Of a stretch of DNA of 64,000 bases, positions 1 through 8,651 are shown piece after piece. The translations under genes and the position numbers were made by a program. Every line of letters begins with the position of its first letter. The stretch's first letter is position 1. The notes below the pieces were generated by a model. It was not told where the DNA came from. It worked only from the letters and a program-made list of their open reading frames with translations, and searched no databases. The stretch comes from Mycobacterium sp. ITM-2016-00318 (lineage in GTDB: Bacteria; Actinomycetota; Actinomycetes; Mycobacteriales; Mycobacteriaceae), in the NCBI RefSeq assembly GCF_002968285.2, contig NZ_CP134400.1:1550001-1614000 (forward strand). Direction: 5' to 3'.

Positions 1-2
1 AT

Positions 3-254
3 GTGGATCTCGACGACGACGGCATCAACAGCGGGTTCCGTGTCCCGGGTGTGGGCGAGGCGAAGGGCACCACGCTCAAGAACCCCGTTACCGGCGAGGA
101 TCACCGCGTCGCAATCGTGCTCGACCAAGGCTTCATCTGGAAACGCGGCGACTGCGGCCAAGGCAGCTTCGACGTCGAGGCGGAGGGCATCCACCTGTCG
201 TTCAAGGACAGCAACTGGATTCTCTACGACTTCGACTGGACCAACGACGAATGA
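3..254 (+). CDS. DUF1326 domain protein, C-terminal part (gene starts before the window)
   Basis: Open from the window edge to a TGA at 252-254, giving about 83 residues. The stretch with VTGEDHRVAIVLDQGF followed by a Phe/Trp-rich end resembles the C-terminal half of DUF1326 proteins, a family of unknown function. The reading frame is open at base 3 and no ribosome site can be judged, so this is the 3' end of a longer gene. Its stop overlaps the ATG of the next small frame by four bases (ATGA). The family assignment is from recalled motif shape and is moderately sure; that it is the end of a real coding region is likely from the amino-acid composition. Confidence 0.6.
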   Translation: MDLDDDGINSGFRVPGVGEAKGTTLKNPVTGEDHRVAIVLDQGFIWKRGDCGQGSFDVEAEGIHLSFKDSNWILYDFDWTNDE

Positions 255-373
255 GCGAAGGCCGCCAGCAAGACCTGCGAGACGGATTTCGCCACGTGTT
301 CACTGTGCGTGATGGCAAGCTCACGAGCTGGCGCGACTTCGTCGATACCGATGCCCTGGCCCGGCATACATGA
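251..373 (+). pseudogene. NTF2-like (SnoaL / limonene-epoxide-hydrolase type) C-terminal remnant
   Basis: A 40-codon frame opens with an ATG that overlaps the preceding stop (ATGA) and ends at TGA 371-373. Its product contains HVFTVRDGKLTSWRDFVDTD, the last beta strands typical of NTF2-like proteins, where a Phe-x-Val strand is followed by Gly-Lys-Ile/Leu-x-x-Trp-Arg-Asp-Tyr/Phe. A full member has 120-150 residues, so about two thirds of the N-terminal part is missing. It is either a decayed remnant joined to the upstream gene or a leftover of a deletion. A function is not expected. Confidence 0.45.
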
Positions 374-506
374 ACTGACTCGGGACATTCCGCCGTTACG
401 CATCGCTGGCGGGAAGGGTGAGCGATGAACATGGCCGCCGGTCGCGATCTATGCATACGTCCGAGTCGACCAACTGCGAGCGAGCCTGCCCAGCAGCTGT
501 ACTCCG

Positions 507-1583
507 TTAAGTTTTGGTGGGCACGCAGCCGGCGGCCTTTATCTGCTTGTACAGATCGATGTAGTAGGGCAGGCACCCGTGCATCGCCTGCTCTGTTGTA
601 TACAGCGGCTCGTAACCAATCTCACGTCGGGCCTTTTCAACTGAAAAGTAGTTGTCGAGGTAGAGCCGTTCTACAGCCAGCGGCTCCATCGGTGGCTGCG
701 GCCAGCCAAACCGAGAATGCAGCAGCTGCCATACGATCATGGCGGCGTGTACCAGCCGGCCGGAGACCCGCAAGCGGGGCCAACGTTCGCCGCACGCCTC
801 GATAACCGGCCGGGCGAATTCGAACATGTTCACCGGATCGTCGTCGTTGATGAAGTACGGCTGGCCAGGCGCCGTGCCGCCCTCGATAAGATGTTCTGCG
901 GCCAGGATGTAGCCGTGCACGAGGTTGTCGATGTAGGAGTTGTCCAACTTGGCGTGGCGGCTGCCGATGAGCGTCTTGACTTTACCGGCGGCCACTTGCT
1001 CGAAGATCTTGCGGAACATCGTCGTGTCGCCGCGACCCCAGATGCCGCTGGGCCGGATCGCACACGTCAGCATGCCGCCCACCCCGTTCTGAGATAGCAC
1101 GAACTTCTCGGCTGCGACCTTCGTCTCGGTGTACACATCCGCGAATCTGGTCGTATAGGGCAGACTTTCGTCTCCCCCGGAGATCTTCTTGCCACAAAGG
1201 ACAACGCTGTTGCTCGAGGTATACACGAAGCGTTTCACGCCAGCCTTCCGGGCTGCATGCGTGAGGTTCTTGGTACCGCCGACATTGACCGCCCAGCTCT
1301 GCTGGCGGTACTCCTCGCTGACCGGACCGCTCGGTTCGATGAGCGCGGCCGTGTGGAAGATCGTGTCAATCCCAGTGACGGCGGCCGCCACGGTGTCGGA
1401 GTCGCAGATGTCGCCCTCGATCGACTGCAGTTGCTGATGCTCCCGCAGCGGTGATCCTAGGCGGTCAAACGAGCGCACCGAGCACCCGCGGTTCAGGAGC
1501 TTCGAAACCAGGCTGGCGCCGACGAAGCCAGAGCCGCCGGTAACCATCACACGCTCGAGCTCGGCCGTCAACGATTCGCCCAT
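507..1583 (-). CDS. NAD(P)-dependent 3-beta-hydroxysteroid dehydrogenase / epimerase family protein
   Basis: 358-residue extended short-chain dehydrogenase. It has a GGSGFVG nucleotide-binding loop near residue 17, then the catalytic Tyr and Lys in YTETK (around residue 152). The central region (YTSSNSV, CAIRPSGIWG, LDNSY) and the C-terminus closely resemble the mycobacterial 3-beta-hydroxysteroid dehydrogenase/isomerase of the Rv1106c type, which oxidises 3-beta-hydroxysterols such as cholesterol. That resemblance is from memory. It stands alone on the minus strand. The ATG at 1583 matches the expected N-terminus, about 14 residues before the Rossmann fold. A related sugar-epimerase activity cannot be excluded. 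Confidence 0.85.
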   Translation of the reverse strand: MGESLTAELERVMVTGGSGFVGASLVSKLLNRGCSVRSFDRLGSPLREHQQLQSIEGDICDSDTVAAAVTGIDTIFHTAALIEPSGPVSEEYRQQSWAVNVGGTKNLTHAARKAGVKRFVYTSSNSVVLCGKKISGGDESLPYTTRFADVYTETKVAAEKFVLSQNGVGGMLTCAIRPSGIWGRGDTTMFRKIFEQVAAGKVKTLIGSRHAKLDNSYIDNLVHGYILAAEHLIEGGTAPGQPYFINDDDPVNMFEFARPVIEACGERWPRLRVSGRLVHAAMIVWQLLHSRFGWPQPPMEPLAVERLYLDNYFSVEKARREIGYEPLYTTEQAMHGCLPYYIDLYKQIKAAGCVPTKT

Positions 1584-1932
1584 GGCCGCGAGGATAACCC
1601 AAACCTGTTGGAGCCGTGAATGATAACTGGGCTATGGCATCAACCCCGAGTACGCGTTGTTACTGCGTCACCAGGAGCCACGACCATGGCCGGTGTGTGC
1701 ACGGTGCCGTGATGGGCGGAGGCTTACTCGACCTCACGCTGCTCTGATACTCCCAAACTTCCCCGTGGCGGCTGATGGGTCCGCCGTATCCGCGCGTGAG
1801 CCGAGGAACGGTTGATGGGGGGTTTCTGCTCGGGCGATGTGGGTGTAGCGTTTCTCGGCGGTGCGCGACGTTCGGGTCGTCGCTCTGTTCGTCGCAGGGT
1901 GGGAACGTGATGTCTTCGTTAGAGGCCAAAGG
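1584..1932. other. Intergenic stretch, no gene seen
   Basis: Lies upstream of the minus-strand dehydrogenase and so should contain its promoter. The open frames here are short and have an irregular composition. No clear hairpin or repeat was noticed. Confidence 0.4.
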
Positions 1933-2097
1933 ATGAATCGCTGGTCCATCGTCGTCGGAGCGGTGATGTTGGCTGTCGGCGCGATAGGCACGGCTGTCTG
2001 GCTATTGCTCAAGCGGGGGCGGCCGGTGGTGGGTGCGGCCACACCGAGTGGGCAAGCAGTGGTGATCGCGGCCACGCCCCCACCTCCCGGGATCTGA
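1933..2097 (+). CDS. Possible small single-helix membrane protein
   Basis: A 54-codon frame begins with ATG at 1933, preceded by AGAGG with seven bases of spacing. The product starts MNRWSIVVGAVMLAVGAIG and is one hydrophobic helix (about residues 5-27). It continues with a basic patch and an Ala/Pro-rich tail. Nothing identifies a family. The hydrophobic segment with flanking charges is what a genuine small membrane protein looks like, but high-GC noise could produce the same, so the call is weak. Confidence 0.3.
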   Translation: MNRWSIVVGAVMLAVGAIGTAVWLLLKRGRPVVGAATPSGQAVVIAATPPPPGI

Positions 2098-2141
2098 CCC
2101 TCCGACGGCAACACACGTCGAAGAAGTGAGTCAGAATCAGC

Positions 2142-2363
2142 TCAAACGCTGCCGGCGTCCGTTGAATCTTCGTCGACGTAGGTCACTTTCCACTCCGTCG
2201 TCGCGTTGTTTCCGGCGAACATAATTGCCGACACATTCCCGCCGTGGGTTGAGGGGAAGGCTGCGCGGTAGGGCTCTAGGTCGTCGAGCGAGTCCTGCAT
2301 TCCCGCGCGAACAGCGGCGTCGACCTTGTCGACGTCGGGGGTTTCAACCGAATTAATCGGCAA
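2142..2363 (-). CDS. Small hypothetical protein or 3' fragment
   Basis: A frame of about 73 codons whose first possible start is TTG at 2363; an in-frame stop lies about 30 bases further upstream. The product is acidic (PDVDKVDAAV, DSLDDLEPY) with protein-like strands near the end (VSAIMFAGNNATTEWKVTYV). This composition is unlike the random Arg/Ala/Pro-rich frames around it, so it is probably or was a coding sequence. The lack of a strong start suggests it may be the C-terminal fragment of a longer gene. Family not recognised. Confidence 0.35.
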   Translation of the reverse strand: MPINSVETPDVDKVDAAVRAGMQDSLDDLEPYRAAFPSTHGGNVSAIMFAGNNATTEWKVTYVDEDSTDAGSV

Positions 2364-2534
2364 TCGTCCTTCGGCGTGGCCGACTGATCATTCCGCGCGG
2401 CGGGGACTCAAGACTGGACGCATTCTAAAGGCCGCTGTTGTATCGGCAGGCAACCCAACACCGTAGCCCGCTAGGGTTCCTGCCCGTTCAGCGCCTGCTG
2501 CTCAAGTGGACCAGCCAAGGTGCCCCGTTTTGCC

Positions 2535-3503
2535 CTAAAGGACCCCAACGGTTTCGGCGATCGCATCATCGAGACCGCCCGATCCATAACCGAGCGCGCT
2601 GCGGTAGGGCGCCGGGTCGAAGTAGAACCCGCGCGTCAGCGCGGACGCGAATTCCGGCAAGTAGAGTCCGCCTTCGAGGCGCTGCAGCGCATGCCACCAG
2701 TGCAACGGGGTCAGCCCCGCGCGCACCAGCACGTCCGGCACCGTGTGGGCTCGGCGAGGCTTGCCGAGTATGGCGGCGAGGCGCTCCAACAATTGATTCC
2801 AGGACAGGTTTTCGTCGCCGACCAGTGCAGGGCCGTGGTAGCGACGCTCCAATCCGCCAACGATCGCCTCGGCGACGTGCTGCACAGCGACCGCGTTGGT
2901 CCCCCCGCTCGCACTCAATAGCGGCAGCGGGGACCGGGCGTAGCGCACCAGTGGCCCCCACAGCGGTTCTCGGCCGGGAATCGTGCCGAACATGTACGGA
3001 ATTTCGAGCACGGTCAGCGCCACATCGTCGCCCGCTGCGGCAAGAGCGGCGTCCGCCTGCTCCCGACGCACCCGGATGTAAGGGTGGTGGCGCGCAAGTT
3101 CGAGGTCGGGCCAAATCCGGTCGAAGTACGCGAAGTAGGAACTGCAAAGCACCGCCCGGTCGGCGTCACACTCGCGAGCCAGCCGCACAACTCGCTCCGC
3201 GGGTTCGACATTCGCTTTCCGGAAGAACTCGTAGGCCGGTCGCGGCGGGACCACGCGGTCGTCCTTGCCCAACGCGAACACCACCGCGTTGCATCCGTCG
3301 AACAGCTTGCGGACCTCGTCGTCGCTGCACTTGTCGAGGTCGGCGAGCAGGACCTCGACGCTTTCGGGCAGGAGGCCCTCGGCTGGCATGTCGAGAGCGA
3401 GCACCGAGACCCGGTGGCCGCGCCGGCACAGTTCCCGGACGGCGTAATAGCCGATTAGGCCGGTGCCTCCCAGGACTAGCGCGTGCATCGGGTCAGTCGA
3501 CAT
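2535..3503 (-). CDS. NAD-dependent epimerase/dehydratase family protein
   Basis: 322 residues. The N-terminus ALVLGGTGLIGYYAV is a classical Rossmann GxxGxxG loop, followed by LLADLDKC and an epimerase-like middle with CSSYFAYFDR. The usual YxxxK is not obvious: the serine region is followed by YIRVRREQAD, so catalysis may differ from true epimerases, and a role as reductase or NmrA-like sensor is possible. The open frame extends upstream to 3725, but ATG 3503 is preferred because AAGGAG sits six to seven bases before it and the Rossmann fold starts at once. It diverges from the flavin oxidoreductase that follows. Confidence 0.75.
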   Translation of the reverse strand: MSTDPMHALVLGGTGLIGYYAVRELCRRGHRVSVLALDMPAEGLLPESVEVLLADLDKCSDDEVRKLFDGCNAVVFALGKDDRVVPPRPAYEFFRKANVEPAERVVRLARECDADRAVLCSSYFAYFDRIWPDLELARHHPYIRVRREQADAALAAAGDDVALTVLEIPYMFGTIPGREPLWGPLVRYARSPLPLLSASGGTNAVAVQHVAEAIVGGLERRYHGPALVGDENLSWNQLLERLAAILGKPRRAHTVPDVLVRAGLTPLHWWHALQRLEGGLYLPEFASALTRGFYFDPAPYRSALGYGSGGLDDAIAETVGVL

Positions 3504-3598
3504 CCAGGCTCCTTCGACAAGTGCTCCTGAGCCCACAACGCTGCCATAGAGGCGTAGATTGCGGGCCCTTCCAGGTGAATCGTTGACCCGCGTCCACA

Positions 3599-4867
3599 GT
3601 GAGCGGAGCCTGTGGTTCCACACCCCTAAAGCACTGTCGTGGTCAGTACGACGTTGTGGCAGGCTCCGTAGTTGTGGGTCCCGTTCCCGACGTCTTGTCG
3701 CCGGCTCAGCTCGGTCCGGTGACATTACGCAACCGAGTTATCAAAGCCGCGACGTTCGAGGCGGCCACCCCGGACGCGCTAGTGACCGATGACCTCATCG
3801 ACTTCCACCGCAAACCGACCGCCGGTGGCGTCGGGATGACCACGGTGGCCTACTGCGCGGTGACTCCGGGCGGGCGCACAGAGCCTCACCAGATCTGGAT
3901 GCGTCCCGAGGCGGTGCCCGGACTCCAACGGCTCACCGACGCTGTCCACGCCGAGGGCGCTGCGGTCAGCGCCCAGATCGGCCATGCGGGACCCGTGAGA
4001 GCCGTCAGGCCGGGTAAAGCCCGGGCATTGGCCCCGGTTCGGTCATTCAATCCGATCACGATGCGCTTCACGAAGAAGGCGACCCGTGACGACATCGAGG
4101 GCGTCACGGCCGCACACGCGGATGCAGCACGGTTGACCATCGATTCCGGCTTCGACGCGGTTGAGATCCATCTCGGTCATGGCTACTTCTGCAGCTCGTT
4201 CCTCAGCCCGCTGGTCAACCGTCGCGACGATGAGTTCGGCGGATCGCTCCAGAATCGCGCCAAGGTGGCCCGCGGTGTCGTTCAGGCCGTCCGACGTGCA
4301 GTGGGCAATCAGATCGCGGTGACCGCAAAACTGAACATGAGCGACGGAATTCGAGTTGGCATCACCGTCGACGAGGCCCTGACCACCGCCAAGTGGCTGG
4401 AGAGCGACGGCGGACTCGACGCGCTCGAGTTGACAGCCGGCAGTTCGTTCATCAACCCGATGTATCTGTTTCACGGCGACGTGCCGCTGCGGGAGTTCGC
4501 GAGCGTCTTCAACCCACCGTTGAGTTGGGGCGTTCGAGCAGTCGGGAAGAAAATCCTGCGCGAGTACCCGTACCGCGACGCGTACTTGCTCGACCTGGCG
4601 CGCAAATTTCGCGCTGAGCTGTCAATGCCCTTGATCCTGCTAGGCGGCATCACCAACCGCGAAACCATGGACCTTGCCATGGCCGAGGGCTTTGAGTTCG
4701 TCGCGATGGCGCGAGCTTTACTCGCGGAACCGGACCTGATCAACCGGATTGCTGCCGACATGAACACTCAATCCGCTTGCACACACTGCAATCAATGCAT
4801 GCCGGCCGCATTTCGATCCCGCCCGTCCGTACGCACCCATTGCGTCGTGACCGGTTCTCCCGGTTGA
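3599..4867 (+). CDS. NADH:flavin oxidoreductase, Old Yellow Enzyme family
   Basis: About 400 residues, FMN-dependent (beta/alpha)8 barrel. Recognisable features are LSPAQLGPVTLRNRVIKAA at the start, HAGPVRAV and DAVEIHLGHGYFCSSFLSP around residues 190-205 with the substrate-binding His region, and the FMN phosphate loop ILLGGITN near residue 350. A Cys cluster near the end (CTHCNQCM) is reminiscent of 2,4-dienoyl-CoA-reductase-type members. The true start is uncertain: ATG 3599, GTG 3656 and GTG 3674 are all in frame, and the family N-terminus favours 3656 or 3674. Such enzymes reduce enones; the substrate is unknown. Confidence 0.82.
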   Translation: MSGACGSTPLKHCRGQYDVVAGSVVVGPVPDVLSPAQLGPVTLRNRVIKAATFEAATPDALVTDDLIDFHRKPTAGGVGMTTVAYCAVTPGGRTEPHQIWMRPEAVPGLQRLTDAVHAEGAAVSAQIGHAGPVRAVRPGKARALAPVRSFNPITMRFTKKATRDDIEGVTAAHADAARLTIDSGFDAVEIHLGHGYFCSSFLSPLVNRRDDEFGGSLQNRAKVARGVVQAVRRAVGNQIAVTAKLNMSDGIRVGITVDEALTTAKWLESDGGLDALELTAGSSFINPMYLFHGDVPLREFASVFNPPLSWGVRAVGKKILREYPYRDAYLLDLARKFRAELSMPLILLGGITNRETMDLAMAEGFEFVAMARALLAEPDLINRIAADMNTQSACTHCNQCMPAAFRSRPSVRTHCVVTGSPG

Positions 4868-5140
4868 CCCTAGATGCACGGTCACATCGCCGTCGGCGAT
4901 AGGTACCTGATGTCGGGCTTGCAGATGCCGCAAGCAACACCGTTATGCTGGTCGACATCTGCCGTCAAGGTTGTCAAGGGCGACGTTTATCCCAAACAGG
5001 AGCGCCTCAATAACTTCATGCGAGCTGGCGCGACGATATGACGGATATCGTTTGCCTTCCAGGCCCACACCCGAATACCTCACATCGACGTTGCAGTTCG
5101 TCGATTGGTTGTAGCGTCTGTTGCAACCAAAGCTGTTGAA
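4868..5140. other. Intergenic stretch, no gene seen
   Basis: Between the flavin oxidoreductase and a decayed regulator fragment. Only short overlapping frames of irregular composition are open. No convincing terminator hairpin was found. Confidence 0.4.
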
Positions 5141-5383
5141 CTACAGCCGATGTCGTTGATAAACGGTGCTTTTCGGCCCACATCGCTTGCCGGAGTACAC
5201 CGCGAGAAGAGCCTTGTGTTGCGCCTGGGCGAGCCGCGACTCGGCCCGGGTCGCAGCGGTGACTGCATGTACAGCACGGGCGGGCTTGGCAGTCTCCGTG
5301 TCTGGCGGCGCCTGCACCGTGAGGTCTTCCGGGGGTAGCGACTCGCGAAAGACAACCGCGTAAGTTCGCGCTGGGCAGATCAT
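5141..5383 (-). pseudogene. Decayed C-terminus of an HTH-type regulator (relic A)
   Basis: The minus-strand frame reads PPEDLTVQAPPDTETAKPAR, then VTAATRAESRLAQAQHKAL and LAVYSG. It then runs into unrelated residues before its stop. A second, clearly homologous frame lies at 29290-29480 (LEDLTAQARPDVEPAKPG, VTAAIRAEPRLSQSQ, ALLAVYSSY). The pattern of a Glu-Asp-Leu-Thr linker and an Arg-Ala-(Asp/Glu)-x-Arg-Leu helix ending in LLAVY is what I recall from the C-termini of small actinobacterial XRE regulators. The N-terminal DNA-binding domain is absent, so it is called a relic. Confidence 0.4.
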
Positions 5384-5583
5384 AGGAGCCGATCATCGCC
5401 TTGCCGGGTCGGTGCTCTTGCTCGCGGCGATCGCGGAAGCCCGGGTAGATCGGCGAACCAGTCGTCCCGGCTCCCGGACCGGGGTCGCGCGCAATGTGTC
5501 AAACCTCGCCACTTCGTCGCGGGCTTTGGTTACGTTGGCCAAGGAGCTGTGATTGTGAATCCGTCTCAGCAAGGGGTGCGGTA
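5384..5583. promoter_or_regulatory. Leader region of the nitric oxide reductase operon
   Basis: About 200 bases without a convincing gene upstream of the norB ATG. The frame of norB is open back to 5494, but the family N-terminus and AAGGGG eight to nine bases before ATG 5584 argue against an upstream start. No defined operator was recognised. Confidence 0.35.
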
Positions 5584-7992
5584 ATGACAGATCAGTCCTT
5601 CAAGCCCAATGCGACCAAGGCCGAGCTTGCGATCTCGAAAGGCTGGGTTCAGGGCGTCGCCCTGGTCATGGTGTTCGGCTTCCTGGTGATGGGCGTGCTG
5701 GCCGCGCGCACCTATTCGGACTCGATGCCGCTGCCACAGCGGGTGGTCGGGCCGAACGGCCAGACCCTCTACACCGACCAGCAGATCACTTCAGGACAGC
5801 AGATCTTCCTGCGCCGTGGACTGCAGGAGTACGGCTCGGTGATGGGCCATGGCGGCTACCTCGGGCCGGACTACACCGCGGAGTACCTGCGGCTGTCAGC
5901 CGATCACGTCGGTGACGCATTGCGCGACTCCGGATCGCCGGACCCGACCGCCGCCGTCGTGGACATGATGCGAACCAACCGCTACGACAAATCAAAGGGG
6001 ACTTTGCAGTTCACCGCCGAGCAGGTGCGCGCCTTCGAGCAGATACGCGCCTACTACGCCGACTTCTTCGGCACCGACTCCACAGAGCACGGGCTGATCC
6101 CGCAGATGATCACTGACCCGCAGGAAATCCATGACCTGACAGCGTTTTTCAGCTGGACTAGCTGGGCCAGCGCGGCCCAACGCGAGGGGCACAGCTACTC
6201 CTACACCAACAACTGGCCACCGGAAACGCGGGTCGATAACACGCCGACGGCCGACATCCTGGTCTGGTCGGCGATGTCGCTCATTGCCCTGCTCGCCGGG
6301 TTGGGCGCACTGTTCGCCCTCTACGGTCGGTGGAGCCGCAGGATCGGCTGGCACGCGGCCGAAACCCCGTCGCTGGCTTTCCGTCAACCGGGTGAGGTGG
6401 CGATCACGCCATCTCAGAAAGCAACGGCCTGGTTCTTCCTCGTCGTCGCCGTGCTGTTCCTCGGCCAGGCGGTGCTGGGCGGCGCGATCGAGCACTACCG
6501 TGCCGAGCTGAGCGACTTTTTCGGCTTCGATCTGGCCCGAATCCTGCCGTTCAATCTGGCACGCACCTGGCATGTGCAGCTGTCGCTGCTGTGGACAGCG
6601 GCATCCTTCCTCGCCGCCGGCATCTTCCTTGCCCCGATCATCTCCGGCCGCGAACCTCGGCGGCAGTCGTGGCTGACGTACGGGCTGCTCGGCGCACTGT
6701 TCGTCGTTGTGGCCGGCACGTTGGCGGGAACGGCATTGAGCACCTTTGGCGTCGACTGGGCGAAGGGCTCTATCTTCTTCGACCAGCAGTGGGAATATCT
6801 CGACCTGCCGAGGTTCTGGCAGATCCTGCTCGTCATCGGCCTGTTTCTGTGGATGGCGATTATCTACCGCTCGATACGATCCCGGTTGAAGACCGAGAGC
6901 AAGTTGAACATGCCCTGGCTGTTCTTCTATGCAGGCCTGGCCATCCCCGCGTTCTACGCGGTCGGCATGCTCGCCGGCACCCAGACGCACCTGACCGTCG
7001 CCGAGTTCTGGCGTTTCTGGGTGGTGCACTTGTGGGTCGAGGACTTCCTCGAACTGTTCACCACGGTCATGGTCGCGTACATCTTCGTGATGCTGGGCGT
7101 GGTGCGACGCCGGATCGCCATCCAGCTCATCTTCTTGGACATCATCCTGTACTCGGTAGGCGGGGTGATCGGCACGATGCACCACCTGTACTTCTCCGGC
7201 ACACCGGTCGAGCACATGGCACTGGGCGCGTTCTTCTCCGCGATGGAGGTCATCCCGCTGACGTTCCTGACCATCGAGGCGTGGACGTTCCTCCAGCTGG
7301 GCTCCCGGCAGCAGTCGCGCAGTAGCGCGCCGTTCCCGCACCGGTGGGCGGTGATGTTCCTCGTCGCGGTCGGTTTCTGGAACTTCGTCGGCGCAGGGAT
7401 ATTCGGCTTCCTGATCAACCTGCCCATCGTGTCCTACTACCAGATCGGCACGGCGCTCACCGCAAACCACGCGCACGGCGCGATGATGGGCGTCTATGGG
7501 ATGCTCGCCGTCGGCTTGGCGCTGTTCGCGCTGCGCTACATCATCCCGCCGCGACGCTGGCCGGACAAGCTGGCCAAGCTGTCGTTCTGGTCGCTCAACA
7601 TCGGCCTGGCCTGGATGGTCTTCGCCACCCTGCTGCCGCTCGGTGTTCTGCAACTGTGGCATTCGGTCAACGACGGATACTACGAGGCGCGGACACTGGG
7701 CTACATCACTCAACAGGGCAACGTCGTGCTGGAGTGGCTGCGGATGCCCGGGGACTTCCTGCTCATCCTCGGTGGTGTGCTGCCTTTCCTCTGGATCGCC
7801 TGGCTTGGGGTTCGCTACGGGATCAAGGCGACCACGCATACGCTTCCCGCCGAGACCCTGTTCGTCGAGGAGCACGCCGAGGCGGAAGAGGACCGGACCG
7901 GGTTGGCTGTGACGGGGGGCGGCCGCCAGTCGCCCTACGCATCCGACCGCCGTCCGGCGCCCGATGACAGTGAGACCCGGGACAATCCGTGA
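5584..7992 (+). CDS. norB: Quinol-dependent nitric oxide reductase (qNor), large subunit
   Basis: 802-residue, multi-pass heme-copper-family enzyme that reduces 2 NO to N2O with electrons from quinol. The N-terminal extension typical of the quinol type is present (SGQQIFLRRGLQEYGSVMGH, then a soluble domain up to about residue 215), followed by about 12 membrane helices. Expected His ligands occur in FWVVHLWVEDF, MHHLYFSG and ANHAHGAMMGVYG. ATG 5584 is chosen over longer frames because AAGGGG precedes it and the N-terminus fits. It leads an operon with three membrane-associated genes and its stop overlaps the next start (GTGA). It is likely for NO detoxification or anaerobic respiration. Confidence 0.93.
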   Translation: MTDQSFKPNATKAELAISKGWVQGVALVMVFGFLVMGVLAARTYSDSMPLPQRVVGPNGQTLYTDQQITSGQQIFLRRGLQEYGSVMGHGGYLGPDYTAEYLRLSADHVGDALRDSGSPDPTAAVVDMMRTNRYDKSKGTLQFTAEQVRAFEQIRAYYADFFGTDSTEHGLIPQMITDPQEIHDLTAFFSWTSWASAAQREGHSYSYTNNWPPETRVDNTPTADILVWSAMSLIALLAGLGALFALYGRWSRRIGWHAAETPSLAFRQPGEVAITPSQKATAWFFLVVAVLFLGQAVLGGAIEHYRAELSDFFGFDLARILPFNLARTWHVQLSLLWTAASFLAAGIFLAPIISGREPRRQSWLTYGLLGALFVVVAGTLAGTALSTFGVDWAKGSIFFDQQWEYLDLPRFWQILLVIGLFLWMAIIYRSIRSRLKTESKLNMPWLFFYAGLAIPAFYAVGMLAGTQTHLTVAEFWRFWVVHLWVEDFLELFTTVMVAYIFVMLGVVRRRIAIQLIFLDIILYSVGGVIGTMHHLYFSGTPVEHMALGAFFSAMEVIPLTFLTIEAWTFLQLGSRQQSRSSAPFPHRWAVMFLVAVGFWNFVGAGIFGFLINLPIVSYYQIGTALTANHAHGAMMGVYGMLAVGLALFALRYIIPPRRWPDKLAKLSFWSLNIGLAWMVFATLLPLGVLQLWHSVNDGYYEARTLGYITQQGNVVLEWLRMPGDFLLILGGVLPFLWIAWLGVRYGIKATTHTLPAETLFVEEHAEAEEDRTGLAVTGGGRQSPYASDRRPAPDDSETRDNP

Positions 7993-8651
7993 CCGTGGGC
8001 ATCGGCATCGGCATCGCCGCGTGGCTGACCGTCGGCTACGCCGCCCTGCTCGTCGTCGCCGCATACGGCATCGATGCATTCGCCCGACGCGCTGCCGCCA
8101 AGGTGGAGAAACATCGGGCGGGTGCGTTCGTCTACCACGAGGATCACGACGCATGGCTCTGCCCGGAGGATCAGTGGTTGTGGCCCAAGTCGTTTGACCC
8201 CGACAACCGGGTCATGCGCTACCGGGGCAGCCCGTCGATCTGTAACGCCTGCCCGGTCAAGCAGACGTGCACCACCTCAAACGACGGCCGTGAGGTGAGC
8301 CGGGCGATCGACAGCTGGCCGGCGTCGGAAGCGGCGCGGTTCCACCGCGGGATCGCGTGCGCCGTTAGTGTCATCGCTGTCCTCTGGCCGCTCGCAATGG
8401 CTCTGGCGGCTGGGACCGCACCCGAGGCGCTCCTGCTCGTCGGGTGCGCCATCACGGCCGGCCTGGTGTCGCTGCCACTGTGGTCGCACCTGCGCCGCAC
8501 CCCAGCAGTACCCGCCGGCGTGGTGTTCCAGTCGCTCGACGAGAACATCGAGGCTCGAAAGCGGTTGGCCGAAGCGGAGATTCGCCGCCGCACGTCCTAC
8601 GCGTCTGATCGGCGGGAAGAGACCGAGCCCCAGCCGCGGAGGGTACGCTGA
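7989..8651 (+). CDS. Membrane protein with a cysteine cluster, linked to norB
   Basis: 220 residues starting at GTG 7989, overlapping the norB stop by four bases. There is a membrane helix at the N-terminus (about residues 5-27). A soluble segment follows with WLCPEDQWLW and SICNACPVKQTCT, giving four cysteines in a C-x(n)-C-x2-C-x4-C arrangement, then two more helices (about 120-160). The Cys cluster could bind zinc or an iron-sulfur centre. Because it is translationally coupled to the NO reductase, a role in its assembly, heme delivery or electron transfer is a reasonable guess; no known family name is assigned. Confidence 0.75.
   Translation: MTVGIGIGIAAWLTVGYAALLVVAAYGIDAFARRAAAKVEKHRAGAFVYHEDHDAWLCPEDQWLWPKSFDPDNRVMRYRGSPSICNACPVKQTCTTSNDGREVSRAIDSWPASEAARFHRGIACAVSVIAVLWPLAMALAAGTAPEALLLVGCAITAGLVSLPLWSHLRRTPAVPAGVVFQSLDENIEARKRLAEAEIRRRTSYASDRREETEPQPRRVR

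Noticed and set aside
5992..8154. 720-codon minus-strand frame opposite norB
   Set aside because: Composition is almost only Arg, Gly, Asp, Gln and Glu, with no domains. It mirrors the real norB frame, as is common in high-GC genomes.
8224..8290. Cys cluster in the norB-linked protein as a transposase zinc ribbon
   Set aside because: The rest of the protein is membrane-bound and coupled to norB; no DDE residues or inverted repeats.
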